64,000 nucleotides of DNA from Schizochytrium sp. TIO01 (taxonomy: Eukaryota; Sar; Bigyra; Thraustochytrida; Thraustochytriidae). Every line of letters starts with the position of its first letter. The stretch's first letter is position 1. The notes below the pieces were generated by a model that did not search any database, was not told the DNA's origin, and was given only the letters and a program-made list of their open reading frames with translations. The DNA is taken from positions 4,224,501 to 4,288,500 of the forward strand of contig SMSO01000034.1 in assembly GCA_004764695.1 (NCBI GenBank), written 5' to 3'. Below, piece after piece: positions 18,201-28,584 of the stretch. The position numbers and the translations under genes were made by a program.

Positions 18201-20963
18201 TTACTTCTCTGTAAGTTCACGGAAACCCTTCCATGATTTAGGAGCCTCAAAATCGTATTGCTCCATAACCCCAAGCAGAGATACGGACGGTCCATCTTCT
18301 GGCTTTTCAAGCAAGACAGACTCCAACATACGCCGAGAAGATGCCCAATCGCCAGAAAGATATGCTGAAACAGCTTCGCCAAATTTGGCCAAGAAGCCAT
18401 CTGGAAGGGTACTTTGAATGAACTCCATCTCCGGGCCGTCAAAGTCAAAGGGAAGACGTCTTGGCTTGGGACCTGAGTTGTCAAATTTGGGCTCGCCAAA
18501 TTCTTCTGGGAAGTTAACAACATCACAAGTAAACAATCCCATTGGTTGAATACTACCTTTGACTGTGACTCGATCAATTTTACGGCATCTCTTACGAGCT
18601 TTGGCGGAGAGAGCATCGTAAAAGTCTTCAGAAAGGAGTAAAGGCGTACGGAACTGTTTTGTAGCGGCCTCCAGACGGGATGCCATATTAACATTTGGAC
18701 TGAGGTAGGATGCATCAATTTTGTAGTGACTTCCAATAGCACCTTCGATAGCCCAGCCAATATGAAGACCCATTCCCAAGCGAATTTCAAAGTTGTTCTC
18801 ACCAAAGCGCTTGCGAATAGCAGGATGATCCTTGTAATCATGAAGGCAACCACCAGCTGCGTTCTCTCTCTTGAGATCAATCATGGATTTCAAAAATGCA
18901 ATCAAAGCATTATCAGACATGTTTCCACCATCATAGGTGACGTGGCGCTTACCATCATTCACCTTCCAGACTAACAAGAACGCATCACCGATATTTTTGT
19001 TTGCAGCACCATACCAGACATGGGTAGCCTCATGAACAATTGCACCCACCCGGTTAACGTAAACCATGACCTTTTCTTGCAGGCATTCGGTTGTATCAGT
19101 AAAATTGCGAATATCACAGAAACCAAACACAGCCTCCATCTTTACACCATCACACATAGGCTCGATGCCAGCATTGTTAGACATGTTCTTTGCAATGATC
19201 TCGCTACCTGCTTCACCAAAACCAATCTGTAAGAGCTGACCAATCTTTGCGATCGTGTTCTGAAGAAGAACAGTTTCATCATCGTCGTCATGCTTAGTAG
19301 CTACCTGAAGATTGCTGCTTCCCATGGGGTTCTCAGCAAGTTGCTGAACGCTACGGACCATTCTCTCAATCGGGCGAATGACGAGCTGTTCAGCGTCAGC
19401 AGAGATCATGAGAGAACCAAAGGTAAGAACACACATTACAAAGATCGTCTGGATGATGTTAAGACCAGCCGAGAGTCTAGCATCTGATTTGACATCAAAA
19501 TATGCATATGAGCTGCAATTAGTCACATAAGGATCGAGATAATCGCCCTCAACATTATAACATTCAACGGCATAAGATGCCTCATACTCGGTTTCGCGGA
19601 ATTTATCCCTCAGAGAATCAACATCATCAAAGATGTTTGTAAGTGGGGTGTAATCCTCGTCATTTGTAGTCATGTGCTCCCCATCTTCCGTGGGCCACCA
19701 CGTGGCTTTGGCTGTATCAATCAGAGTCTGGTGTTCAGCACTTGTTTCGCCATACAGAGAAAAAAAGATCAGCCTTCCACCCTCAATACCACTGGTGTAT
19801 TGATGAATTTCTTCCTCGAGACCATACGTCTCCATGAAAGATGTAAGAGAGACGTTTTCAGCGTGTTGCTTGTAACGTTGGAACTGGAGATGCAATCTGT
19901 ATAGACCATAGGTTCCATGCGGAGATTCAGAGACCCACATACCAATGTCAAAAAGCTGTACAAAAATCAACATTGACAAAACAACAGTGATAACTCGTTG
20001 CATTGTCTTTTCGCTGAGCTTTTTTCCAACCAAAGACGGATTCTCTTCAGCAGCAACCTCGTTGTTGTCACGATTGGATACTTTGTACAGCTTTACGACT
20101 CGGACAAGACGAACAAGACGAACGATACGTACAATGCGGGATGATTTTGTGCCTACGCGACTAGCCTGAATTGCGTCTATGGCCTCTTGGCTGTTCGCTG
20201 TAGTGCCACCTGCGAGAACGGCTTCAAGAAAAGGGTTCCAAATAAACCCAATATCAGAAACCATTGTAACTGTAGCGAGAATATCAAGCCAAAAGTAAAA
20301 GCTACGAAAATAATGTGGCTTTGCAGCAGTAAAGATGATAAGCTCAGTGGTAAAGGCCAGTAACGCAATAAAAGATAGCGAGTAGAAGAAGTTGTCGAAC
20401 TTCTTTGCAAAAAGAGCAATACGCAAATCATCTCCGAAGAGCGCATACACTGTAAGGGTAGAGATAAATGTTGTCCACAGTCTACCCTCTAGGAATAGAT
20501 AGGATCGTAACATGCAGGTCATCGGAGGTGGATTTGGGGATGCCGTGACAGCCTGCTTGGAACGAGATTTGTTGAGGTCATCTTGCGATGTGACTGCGCT
20601 TTCAGAAAGAATGGCTCGGTTGGAGTCCTTTTGCATAAGTTCGCCGGATGCCGGCGTGACCTTGCTAGCACCTGGCATGGTGTCCAAGTCTTGGCGAGAA
20701 CGTGCCCAAACCCCTTCGCGGGAGCCCTTTTCACTGGAGCCCCTTTCGCCGCCCAAGGGGACGACGCGGCTACTAGATTTGCTGACCAGGCCAGAAGTTT
20801 TGAGTGTGGGAAGCTGTTTAACACTGGCTGTCAAACGAATTTCGTCAGATTTAGCGCGGGAGTGTTTAAAGCTGCGCGCGAACGCCAGCTTAGGGGGGGT
20901 GGAGTTCTCTTCCAGTTCTTCTTCTTTACGTATCTTATCCCAGCGAAATTCTTCTTTTTCCAT
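18201..20963 (-). CDS. Class III nucleotidyl cyclase with an ion-channel-like, S4-bearing membrane domain
   Basis: Starts at an ATG and gives 920 residues. Residues 1-155 are a cytosolic Ser/Lys-rich head. Membrane segments follow at about 162-180, 191-213 and 220-243, then an S4-like helix at 274-294 with Arg/Lys every third residue (RIVRIVRLVRLVRVVK). A further segment lies at 322-344, then a loop of about 150 residues with cysteines and NxS/T sites, a last segment at 499-521 and a HAMP-like linker (RPIERMVRSVQQLAENP). The cyclase domain spans about 608-815, with metal aspartates at D617 (FGFCDIRNFT) and D660 (KNIGDAF) and transition-state N759/R763 (NVNMASR). It should make cAMP or cGMP; substrate choice is not decided by the sequence. 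Possible voltage control is inference. Confidence 0.9.
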   Translation of the reverse strand: MEKEEFRWDKIRKEEELEENSTPPKLAFARSFKHSRAKSDEIRLTASVKQLPTLKTSGLVSKSSSRVVPLGGERGSSEKGSREGVWARSRQDLDTMPGASKVTPASGELMQKDSNRAILSESAVTSQDDLNKSRSKQAVTASPNPPPMTCMLRSYLFLEGRLWTTFISTLTVYALFGDDLRIALFAKKFDNFFYSLSFIALLAFTTELIIFTAAKPHYFRSFYFWLDILATVTMVSDIGFIWNPFLEAVLAGGTTANSQEAIDAIQASRVGTKSSRIVRIVRLVRLVRVVKLYKVSNRDNNEVAAEENPSLVGKKLSEKTMQRVITVVLSMLIFVQLFDIGMWVSESPHGTYGLYRLHLQFQRYKQHAENVSLTSFMETYGLEEEIHQYTSGIEGGRLIFFSLYGETSAEHQTLIDTAKATWWPTEDGEHMTTNDEDYTPLTNIFDDVDSLRDKFRETEYEASYAVECYNVEGDYLDPYVTNCSSYAYFDVKSDARLSAGLNIIQTIFVMCVLTFGSLMISADAEQLVIRPIERMVRSVQQLAENPMGSSNLQVATKHDDDDETVLLQNTIAKIGQLLQIGFGEAGSEIIAKNMSNNAGIEPMCDGVKMEAVFGFCDIRNFTDTTECLQEKVMVYVNRVGAIVHEATHVWYGAANKNIGDAFLLVWKVNDGKRHVTYDGGNMSDNALIAFLKSMIDLKRENAAGGCLHDYKDHPAIRKRFGENNFEIRLGMGLHIGWAIEGAIGSHYKIDASYLSPNVNMASRLEAATKQFRTPLLLSEDFYDALSAKARKRCRKIDRVTVKGSIQPMGLFTCDVVNFPEEFGEPKFDNSGPKPRRLPFDFDGPEMEFIQSTLPDGFLAKFGEAVSAYLSGDWASSRRMLESVLLEKPEDGPSVSLLGVMEQYDFEAPKSWKGFRELTEK

Positions 20964-21521
20964 GAACTCGATTCATCAAATCTCAAGCGCGTGTCTAGCC
21001 GGCTCGTCTACTACGAGTCCGGCAGCACTGCACCGTAAATGCTACTTCTAGGCGAGACGAAATTGGCAAGGAGGAATTGAAATCAACGCGATTTAGCAAT
21101 TAGTTGCAACTACCGCGTTTCCTTGCTTTCTCTCGACTAGAAAGTCTCTAGCAAAGGCTGTTTCGAGGATCAGATTTAACCAGCTTTTGCGAAATTTCTC
21201 AACCAATCGCTTTGTTTGGCTTGCTTATTTCCCCTTCCTCCGTATGCAAACAGGATACACGAGAATAAAGCACTCTCGACTCCGCCCAGCTCCTAATAGC
21301 ACACCTCAAGAATTCTTAGTAGACGTTGCGTGGATTAAAGACTGTTTTTATTGAGCTTTGCTTTCTCCACTCCGCAGGCTTTGCTTGGCGTTGCGTGTCT
21401 GACGCAAGAAAGCTATCCTGACAAGCAAGAAAAACCAACTCCACAAGACAACTAGGTTGCTCTTGCGAGTGAAGAGTACTTCGATTTCAATTGGGTTTGT
21501 CGAGAATACAAAATCAACTAG

Positions 21522-21617
21522 ACGCAGACACGCAGACACGCAGACACGCAGGCACGCAGGCACGCAGACACGCAGACACGCAGACACGCAGACACGCAGA
21601 CACGCAGATACGCAGGC
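21522..21617. repeat. 8-bp tandem repeat, about 12 copies of ACGCAGAC
   Basis: Twelve consecutive units vary only at the seventh and eighth positions (GAC, GGC, GAT forms). Because 8 is not a multiple of 3, the array is open in several frames and creates artificial Thr/Gln/Arg/His-rich ORFs on both strands. Confidence 0.9.
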
Positions 21618-22904
21618 AGGAAGGAAGGCGACAATGTATTATGGCGATGGTTGAGACCCTGACCAAGAATTCTAAAGTTCGCTTTCTTAGTAGAATATTA
21701 AGCGAGTCTACTTCAGAGAGATAAGGTATCAGCGGCATGCACGGTATCTCCTGTTTCTAGCCTGAGGCAGTGTCTTCGTGAAGGGGGTTCAACGGATCTG
21801 ATCATATTTTACTAACAATAATAACGGCACACTGGATAACATCATGGTTTAGTAATAAAAAGGGGGACAGTGTAATAGCGGAACATGATGCACTATGAAG
21901 TATTCGTTGAGGTGTTATCTCAGTACAGCTTGCAAGTAGTGGAGTGAACTTTACTGACGAACTTCACATTCCATCAGAGTCAGTGCCATTTCTGTCTTTG
22001 GACTAAATTGTAAGTGAAAGCACTGCTGTGTTTCATTGCAAGAGAATGCTGATATCTCACACACCTGTTTAGTCGCAATCTCGGAACACTGAATAACCTT
22101 AGTAAGAGTCATGTCCAGGCTCGAAGAAAGCATGCTCGCGATCAGTTATTCCGAGCTTCATTCAAAAGGACTGTAATTTCGGCGCCTCTTATGAAAAGTA
22201 CCAAGTCCTGATGCCAAAGTACTTCGGGTTTCGACAAAATACAAACTTTGTAGAGGAAGCAAATATGGAGCTATCGGTTACATGCTCGAGTCTGTATTTT
22301 TAACACCATTTATTTCCAACCGCTCTTTTCTATATTTAACGCTCCTTTTTGCACTCAAGCTGCATGTTCAGATCATGGGTTCCAAGATTTCTATTGAAAG
22401 ACGCACTTTTTTAAATAGATGTACAAATTCGACTTGAAGTGTACTTCACCTCACATTGCGGCGCAAGAAGAGCTGGATCACTCTGCTAATAGCTTGCTTC
22501 TTTTTCTGTTAGTTAATGTCCTCTTGGAGAAACAATCCGCCCAACCCCTCTTTTGTCTACCTTGCAGCAATGCAGCTTCTTTGTGAGTTTGGAGGAAGTA
22601 AATCTCGCTAAGTCCTTCATTTTCAAGGGCTAAGGTTGATTTGACATGATGAGCCGCGCGAAATTCTATCAGGTTGGGGAAGCAAAAGAAAGAGGAAGAA
22701 AGAAAGCGAGAGCTCGGAAAGCTAAAGAATCCTGCTTGTATTACAACGAGTTTATTGTTGTTTTTAATTTTAAAAAAAGAGTTTTCAATTGTTTGTGTGA
22801 GTTTGGACTCATTTTGATTGACATAACGCTGCTTCCATTTCCTCAATGCTGTGTAGGTGCGCCTGCGGCAAAAGAACACCCCTCTGCCAGTGATCTGTTC
22901 GCAA

Positions 22905-22932
22905 AAAAGAAAAGAAAAGAAAAGAAAAAGAC
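22905..22932. repeat. AAAAG simple repeat
   Basis: A short run of AAAAGA units within an AT-rich spacer, with no sign of coding. Confidence 0.7.
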
Positions 22933-23191
22933 ATTACATCAAAGAGATGGTATTATTTCGGATTAATGATCGTAACAAGAAAATTAAAATAAATAGTACA
23001 TCGGGTTCAGGCAAGAAATTCAACTTCAAATCCAGGCTGATTTCACAACCAACTTGGGAAAAGGAACAAATTTACGTATATCGATCCATGGATTAGAGTC
23101 TCCTTGACAAGCAACCCTCCTCTTAGCTATTTTCTCTCCTATTTATTCTTTTTCTTTTAAAATTCTAGTCTATTAGTGTGCGCTTTCTCCC

Positions 23192-25063
23192 TTACAGCTT
23201 TTTAATGAGATAAGCTCCTTCTCCACGAAGTTCGTATCCTAAACGCCTGTAGTAAGAACGGGTACCTACCCCAGCAATAACTGCGAGATACCGCATACCT
23301 GCCAAATGCGAGATTCGTTCAGCTTCTGCCATGAGTTTGCTCCCAAAGCCACTGTGTTGTGCTGCTGGGGTTGCCTGTTGTTGTGAAGGTAACGATTTTG
23401 TTGGAATTAGTTTTCCATAAACATGAAGCTCTCGCACAAGTGCTACACCACCCCCGTTCAATTCAGGAAAAGGTGTTGTCGGGGGTGGGTTTTGGTTAGG
23501 AATTCGTAGTCTTACGAAACCGAAAAGAGTGTCTTCATCAGGCGTTTCGAATGACAGGAAATGTTCAATGCCATCTGAGCTGAGGTAAGATCTCTGGCGT
23601 AAGAAGGCCGTATGAAACTTAGTCGAGTCAAGTCGCACCTCTCGGCACCGGATGCACCGACATTTGAGTCCTCGAGCACGCATTTGATCAACTAGATCTT
23701 GCCGCCAATTTGTCTGACAAACACCCCCAAGAATATATGTACTAGGGATATCGCGCACGATACGATTAAGGCGAATCCATGGGTGAATTTGGGACTTGAG
23801 ATCGATAACAACTTCGGCCAGTTCTTCATCCGAATACGGTGTGTACTCACCACGACTATGCCACTTGGATATAACTGTCCAGGGTGTCACTTCACAAGGA
23901 TAAATTTTCCACTGATCAGCTTGCAGACTAGCGTCATAGAGCATTGTCTGAAACATTTCTTTGTCAGACTCTGGTGTGGCGCCAGGTAAGCTCGGCATTA
24001 GGTGGACATCGATTTTAAAGGCAGCATTTTTGAGTAGCTTGATTGAGCGTTTGGCATCCTCACAAGTGCACCCACGATTGATCTTTGCAAGAATTTTGTC
24101 GTCTGTGGACTGCAAACCAATTTGCACCCTTGTACAGCCGTAGCGACGCAATCGGCGAATCTCGTCATCATCGATGCAGTCAGGTCTCGTCTCGAGCGTG
24201 AGACCAATAATCTTGCACATGGCCTCCTCATTTTCACGCTGCTCATCTTCTAAAGATTTCCTTGGCCGTCTTTTCTCTGGTCTACAAGAAAGAGTATTGG
24301 CAGCATAAAACAAGTCTCTACAGAATGCTTCCTGATATTCGTGCTGGTATGAACTCCAAGTACCGCCCAATACTAGCAATTCTACCTTGTCACATGGATG
24401 TCCGTTCTGCATGAGCACATGTGCCCGGTCTGTAAACTGTAAAACTGGGTCAAAACCATTTTGATTTGCTCTAAGAACTGCGGGTTCGTCACGAAGATAA
24501 GATCTCGGTTGACCAGGCTGGTCCGGACAGTAGTAGCAGTTGTACGCACAAGAGAAGCGCTGTTTGCGTCCATCAACTTCTGGGTATGGGCTCGTGAGTA
24601 CGGTGATGACAAGGACACCTGAATCAGATTTAGACTTTTTGGTAACAAGTGCGTTTTCTACTGCAAGGCACCTGTGGAGGCGGTTTTCTGCGACAAGCGT
24701 ACGGTATCCGTGCAGCAACTTGGCCTTGCGGAGGTTAACGTGAACTTCATGCAAAATGGGCACGAAGAGAGCATTGAAGTTGGCCATAGTATCAGCATCC
24801 ACAAGGCCTAATCTACGCCGATCTTTGGCAGTGAGGTTGGGATCAATGTTGGTGTCTACATCGCCTGATTCCACTCGGTCTACAATAGCGACCACCTCAC
24901 GAAGAACACGTTCGACAATGGGCCATTCGTCAGGCTCCACAAGGCGATCAGTGCGAGCAAAGATGTCCTCTACATCATGATTCTCATACCAGAGCTCGCA
25001 CTCACCCACAGAATTGCTGGCCTTCCCCCCTTCCTGCCACGCGATGCGGCCAGGCACGGACAT
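23192..25063 (-). CDS. Elp3-like radical SAM / GNAT tRNA-modifying enzyme, non-canonical cysteine motif
   Basis: The first in-frame ATG is at 25063, giving 623 residues. The frame stays open upstream to about 25278 but only from non-ATG codons, so the Arg/Ser-rich extension is not assumed. The radical SAM motif is CAYNCYYC (Cys172, 176, 179; CX3CX2C), followed by PGQPRSYLRDEP, LVLGGTWSSY, GLTLETRPD and RVQIGLQS. A C-terminal acetyltransferase follows, with ALVRELHVYGKLIP and, near residue 570, the acetyl-CoA loop QHSGFGSKLMAEAE, ending in VGTRSYYRRLGYEL. Elp3 makes the carboxymethyl side chain of wobble uridine-34 in tRNA. Canonical eukaryotic Elp3 has a longer CX9CX2C spacing (CPH...ICVYCPGG), so this is a divergent paralogue or a separate lineage of the family. 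Confidence 0.9.
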   Translation of the reverse strand: MSVPGRIAWQEGGKASNSVGECELWYENHDVEDIFARTDRLVEPDEWPIVERVLREVVAIVDRVESGDVDTNIDPNLTAKDRRRLGLVDADTMANFNALFVPILHEVHVNLRKAKLLHGYRTLVAENRLHRCLAVENALVTKKSKSDSGVLVITVLTSPYPEVDGRKQRFSCAYNCYYCPDQPGQPRSYLRDEPAVLRANQNGFDPVLQFTDRAHVLMQNGHPCDKVELLVLGGTWSSYQHEYQEAFCRDLFYAANTLSCRPEKRRPRKSLEDEQRENEEAMCKIIGLTLETRPDCIDDDEIRRLRRYGCTRVQIGLQSTDDKILAKINRGCTCEDAKRSIKLLKNAAFKIDVHLMPSLPGATPESDKEMFQTMLYDASLQADQWKIYPCEVTPWTVISKWHSRGEYTPYSDEELAEVVIDLKSQIHPWIRLNRIVRDIPSTYILGGVCQTNWRQDLVDQMRARGLKCRCIRCREVRLDSTKFHTAFLRQRSYLSSDGIEHFLSFETPDEDTLFGFVRLRIPNQNPPPTTPFPELNGGGVALVRELHVYGKLIPTKSLPSQQQATPAAQHSGFGSKLMAEAERISHLAGMRYLAVIAGVGTRSYYRRLGYELRGEGAYLIKKL

Positions 25064-25796
25064 TGCTCGTGCCCACTGAATCAAAGATGGTGCCGATCTG
25101 GTGGTTCTGGGTCTTAATCTAGTTCTAGAAGCTCCTCTTCGAGATAGACTCGCAAAATAATGCAACGAGCTAGTCGTTTGGTTCGTCAATTGATCAGGAA
25201 GCTGACCTGACTTGACGTAAGTTGATTGCTGGTTGCTGCGCTTTGCACGGATTCTTGCTTGTTTTCCTTGACCGCCTCATTTTCTGATATATTATTATTA
25301 TTTCCTGTCAGTCAGTAGTGAAAATGAGAAAACATCAAAATGTTTATCAGCTGGAATGAAGTCTCAAAATCAATATACTAGAGCGCAAACAAAATCAGCA
25401 CGTAGTAGTAAGCTCAGTTAAAAATCTCTCGAGATTCATCTAGCTAGAGGAGCTTTCAAATGCCCATCGACCATCGCTTACCTTGGCTAATTTTCGTTTT
25501 GATAATTATTAATTTTTTAAAATATAATTAAAGTAGCATTTCAATTGTGGCATCTGAAATACAGTAATAATTGAAGGACAAATTCTTTCATTGCGTTCCT
25601 TCTCTTGCCTCCATCGCTCTCACCACTCAAGCTTCGTACAGCAATCCCCAAAGGACGAGTGACGCAGAGTGAGGAGCGCTGCACCAATAGAACTGGCGTT
25701 TTGCACGTCAGGTGTACCTTGAGGATCTTCTTTGGCTGGCGTCGTGTTTCGCTCTACTTCGGAGTTGTCCTTTGGTTGATCATTTGGTTGACTGTC
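25064..25796. promoter_or_regulatory. Divergent spacer between Elp3-like and RBM39-like genes
   Basis: 733 bp between two outward-facing ATGs, AT-rich in the middle (about 25490-25560). No motif was recognised. It must contain both promoters. Confidence 0.5.
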
Positions 25797-27942
25797 ATGG
25801 AGGACTCCAAGGCCGCTGAGGCAGTGCGTGAGGATGGACGCGAAGACGATCAACGACGTGAGGATGGGCGTTATGAACGCCAAGGAGATAGAGATCGGCG
25901 TAAAAAGGATCATCGCAAAAAAGATCGAAGTGGGAGAAGTCGAGACGACAAAGAGAAACGTCGGAGCAGAAAATCTCGGACGCAAGATGACGAAGATACT
26001 GCGGCAAAACGAAAATCAAGATCTGCGAGTGTAAGTTCTAGTTCAAGCTCTTCAAGCTCCAGCTCGTCTGGATCGTCGAGCTCATCGGGATCGTCGAGCG
26101 CTAGCTCCAGCTCGTCAAGCTCATCAGATTCGAGCTCTAGCGCATCTGCAGGATCCAAAACAGGCAAAGATCGGAAAAGCCGGAAAAGCCAAAAATCCTC
26201 ACGTGACAAGCACAAACATCATCGAGATAATCTCGAGCACCACGATGACCGTCGTCATCGCACGAGCTCAAGCCGTAGGGACCGTCGCGATGACTACTAT
26301 CGTGAGCAGGATGAGTCCAGATCAAGTAGAAGCCGAGGACATTCTGAACGTGATCGAAGCAGCAGACGCGACTACGATGATCGTATGAGATCAAGTAATC
26401 GAAGCCGCACCCCTGGACGAAGCTCGCATGATCGCGATCGCCACGATCGCTACAACGATCGGGACCGTTCTGATCGCCACGATCGATATGAGCGCAGCGT
26501 TGACACAGAGCGTGATGCTCGAACAGTCTCTGTAACGCAACTTCAAATTCGTGCTGGCGAACGAGACGTGCGAAAGTTTTTCGCGAGTGTATGCTCTGTG
26601 GAAGATGTGCAACTTTTATATGATCGTCGGGGTCATTCCAAGGGCGTAGCTTATGTAGAGCTAAAGACATTGGAAGACAGGGATCGAGCTCTGCTACTTT
26701 CGGGAAAGCCTTTCATCTTCCGCGATGGCCGGCAGGGTTTTCCGTGCGTAGTGCAGCCTGCATTTGTTTCATCAGCAGCAGCACCATCATCTCATAGCAA
26801 TGATTCTGGGTCCGGGCCAAGACAGGTTCTAGACGATAAACGAATCTCAGAGAACTTTAGACGAATTTATATCTCGAATTTGCTGATGACCTACGAAACA
26901 GAAGACGTTCGCGAATTGTGCACTAAATTTGGCGAGATCCTGACAATTGACTTACCTCGGAAATCCGCTCACCAGGCTACCTCGTGGTTTTGCTTTTGTT
27001 GAGTTCAGTACCACCGCCAGTGCTCATAAAGCCGTACAAGAACTTAATGGCTTCATGAGTGGAGGTCAGCGGCTTCTTGTCAAACCAGCTCGGGACCGTA
27101 GCATTAAACCCTCTTCTGTCACAACTCCAAACCCAGGCCCAAGCAGCTACTCATCGAGAAACCAATCAAGCTATGCGCCAAATAATGCTGGGGCAGGAAC
27201 AAGCAGCAACCTTCATGATCGCCATGCGGCACGCGAACAAAAAGACCACCGTGATCACAACAGCCACAATGGCAACACAGAACCTACCGACACTTCTAAG
27301 AACACAGCAAAGGAGAGTACAACAAGTTGGGCACTTGACGATAGCGCCGCGAATGGCCGGGAGGGTGGTGTAAACCTCTCCTCTGCGGACCGGCTTTCTC
27401 TTATGGCCAAGCTTGGTGGCGGTCGAGGCAGTGAAATGCTTCGCCAAGCAAGTGCAGCGTCCCTTGCTCCTAATGCCCCGCTTTCAGCAAGTGAGCCCAC
27501 TCCTTCTGATGCTGCGTCTCGGACTCTTCCAACAGCTTCTAACCCAGCTCCTGTTATTACAGTGCAGCCAACAGTATCGCTACCAGCATCTACAGAGAAT
27601 TCTGCAAGGTCTCCTAAAGGGAGTTCTGACTCTAGAGGATTAATTACGTGTCAAATTCTCATTTCTAACATGTTTGACCCTAGTCAAGAAGAAGGAGATT
27701 CATGGGCCAAAGAGCTTGATGAAGATCTTTGCGAGGAATGCTCAAATTTTGGCAAGGTTGTCAAGTGCTTGATTGACACCAAAAGTCCCGATGGAAGGGC
27801 TTATATTCAGTTTTCAACAGAGGGAGAGGCTTCCAAAGCTTTGAGTGTGCTCAATGGAAGATGGTTTGACCAGCGCAAGTTGCAGGTAAAGTTTATTCCG
27901 TACTCCGATTTTGCGATGGCATCCAGCCGTCTGGAAAATTGA
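25797..27942 (+). CDS. RBM39/CAPER-like SR-type splicing factor, with a +1 frame change near 26961-26980
   Basis: The ATG at 25797 opens a frame ending at a TGA at 27000-27002. A second frame (from 26944) carries the rest to TGA 27940-27942. Order of domains: an RS/RD-rich head with a long poly-Ser tract; RRM1 (DARTVSVTQLQIRAGERDV, RGHSKGVAYVEL); RRM2, which starts in the first frame (RRIYISNLL, FGEILTIDLP) and finishes in the second (RGFAFVEF, HKAVQELNGF); a Ser/Ala/Pro linker; and a C-terminal UHM-type RRM (ISNMFDPSQEEGDSW, NGRWFDQRKLQVKFIP). This is exactly the RBM39 layout. Skipping one base gives RRM2 its normal length between GEI and RGFAF. No GT-AG intron fits. It is either a one-base insertion in the sequence or a frameshifted gene. 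Confidence 0.85.
26030..26155 (+). repeat. Poly-Ser coding tract in the RBM39-like gene
   Basis: Runs of AGC/TCG/TCA/AGT codons encode about 40 residues, mostly Ser with some Gly/Ala/Asp. Mixed codon use argues for selection on the protein rather than pure DNA slippage. Confidence 0.75.
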
Positions 27943-28584
27943 CGAGTGATTCTTTCGTAAAGCATGGGCAGGCGCAAACTTGTGTCGCGTGATTGACCCG
28001 ATGTCTCCAGCGGAAGCAAAATTAAAGGTTTTACTTTTATTGGTATATTTGGGAAACTATAGTATGCAGAAAACCAACAACAGGAGTTTAAATTAACTGA
28101 TCCAGCAATGCTTACACAGTAAGAAACCAATTAGTACAGTGTATAGGCTTCACGTTTTTTTGTTTTGTTTTTTATTCAGACAGACTCTATTTTCAAAGTT
28201 TGTGCACGACTGACTTTTTGCTCTCGGGTGTTAAATTTATGAGTCTTTGTTTTTTTGTTGTCAAAAGAAATTATGAAACATATCACACCAAGACTAAAAT
28301 CCCCGTTTTTGATTCACAGGATCCTACTCTAAATCTTAAAAAGTAGCTAGTGGGTATGCTATCTGAGTGTGTGAATACAGATTGCACCAATACTCAGTAA
28401 AGTGAGTTATCCCTCTTCTCTTGTAAACCGTCGCTGATTTCGGTTAGTTGGCCCTGCACATGATGGGCGAGTTGGCCAGTCAACAAATAATCAGTCAATG
28501 TCTGGCTGCTTGTTTCACTATCCATTGCGTTCTCCATTATGAATGGACAATTGCCATCTTGAGTTGTCGTCAGAATCCATGCGC
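27943..28584. other. Convergent 3' spacer, no gene seen
   Basis: 642 bp between two facing stop codons, with T-rich stretches near 28155-28260. No gene or RNA was recognised. Confidence 0.6.

Larger units (their letters stand above)
20964..23191. other. 2.2-kb spacer, no supported gene
   Basis: It contains the 8-bp tandem array at 21522-21617 and an AAAAG-type simple repeat near 22905-22932. Small frames here show no family similarity. The cyclase promoter is at the left end and the Elp3-like 3' UTR at the right. Confidence 0.55.

Noticed and set aside
21457-21738. Thr/Arg/His-rich small proteins across the 8-bp repeat
   Set aside because: They are open in several frames on both strands only because of the repeat.
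25605-25796. Longer N-terminus for the RBM39-like protein with a hydrophobic stretch
   Set aside because: It begins at TTG with no ATG, and RBM39 proteins start with the RS-rich region, so the ATG at 25797 is preferred.
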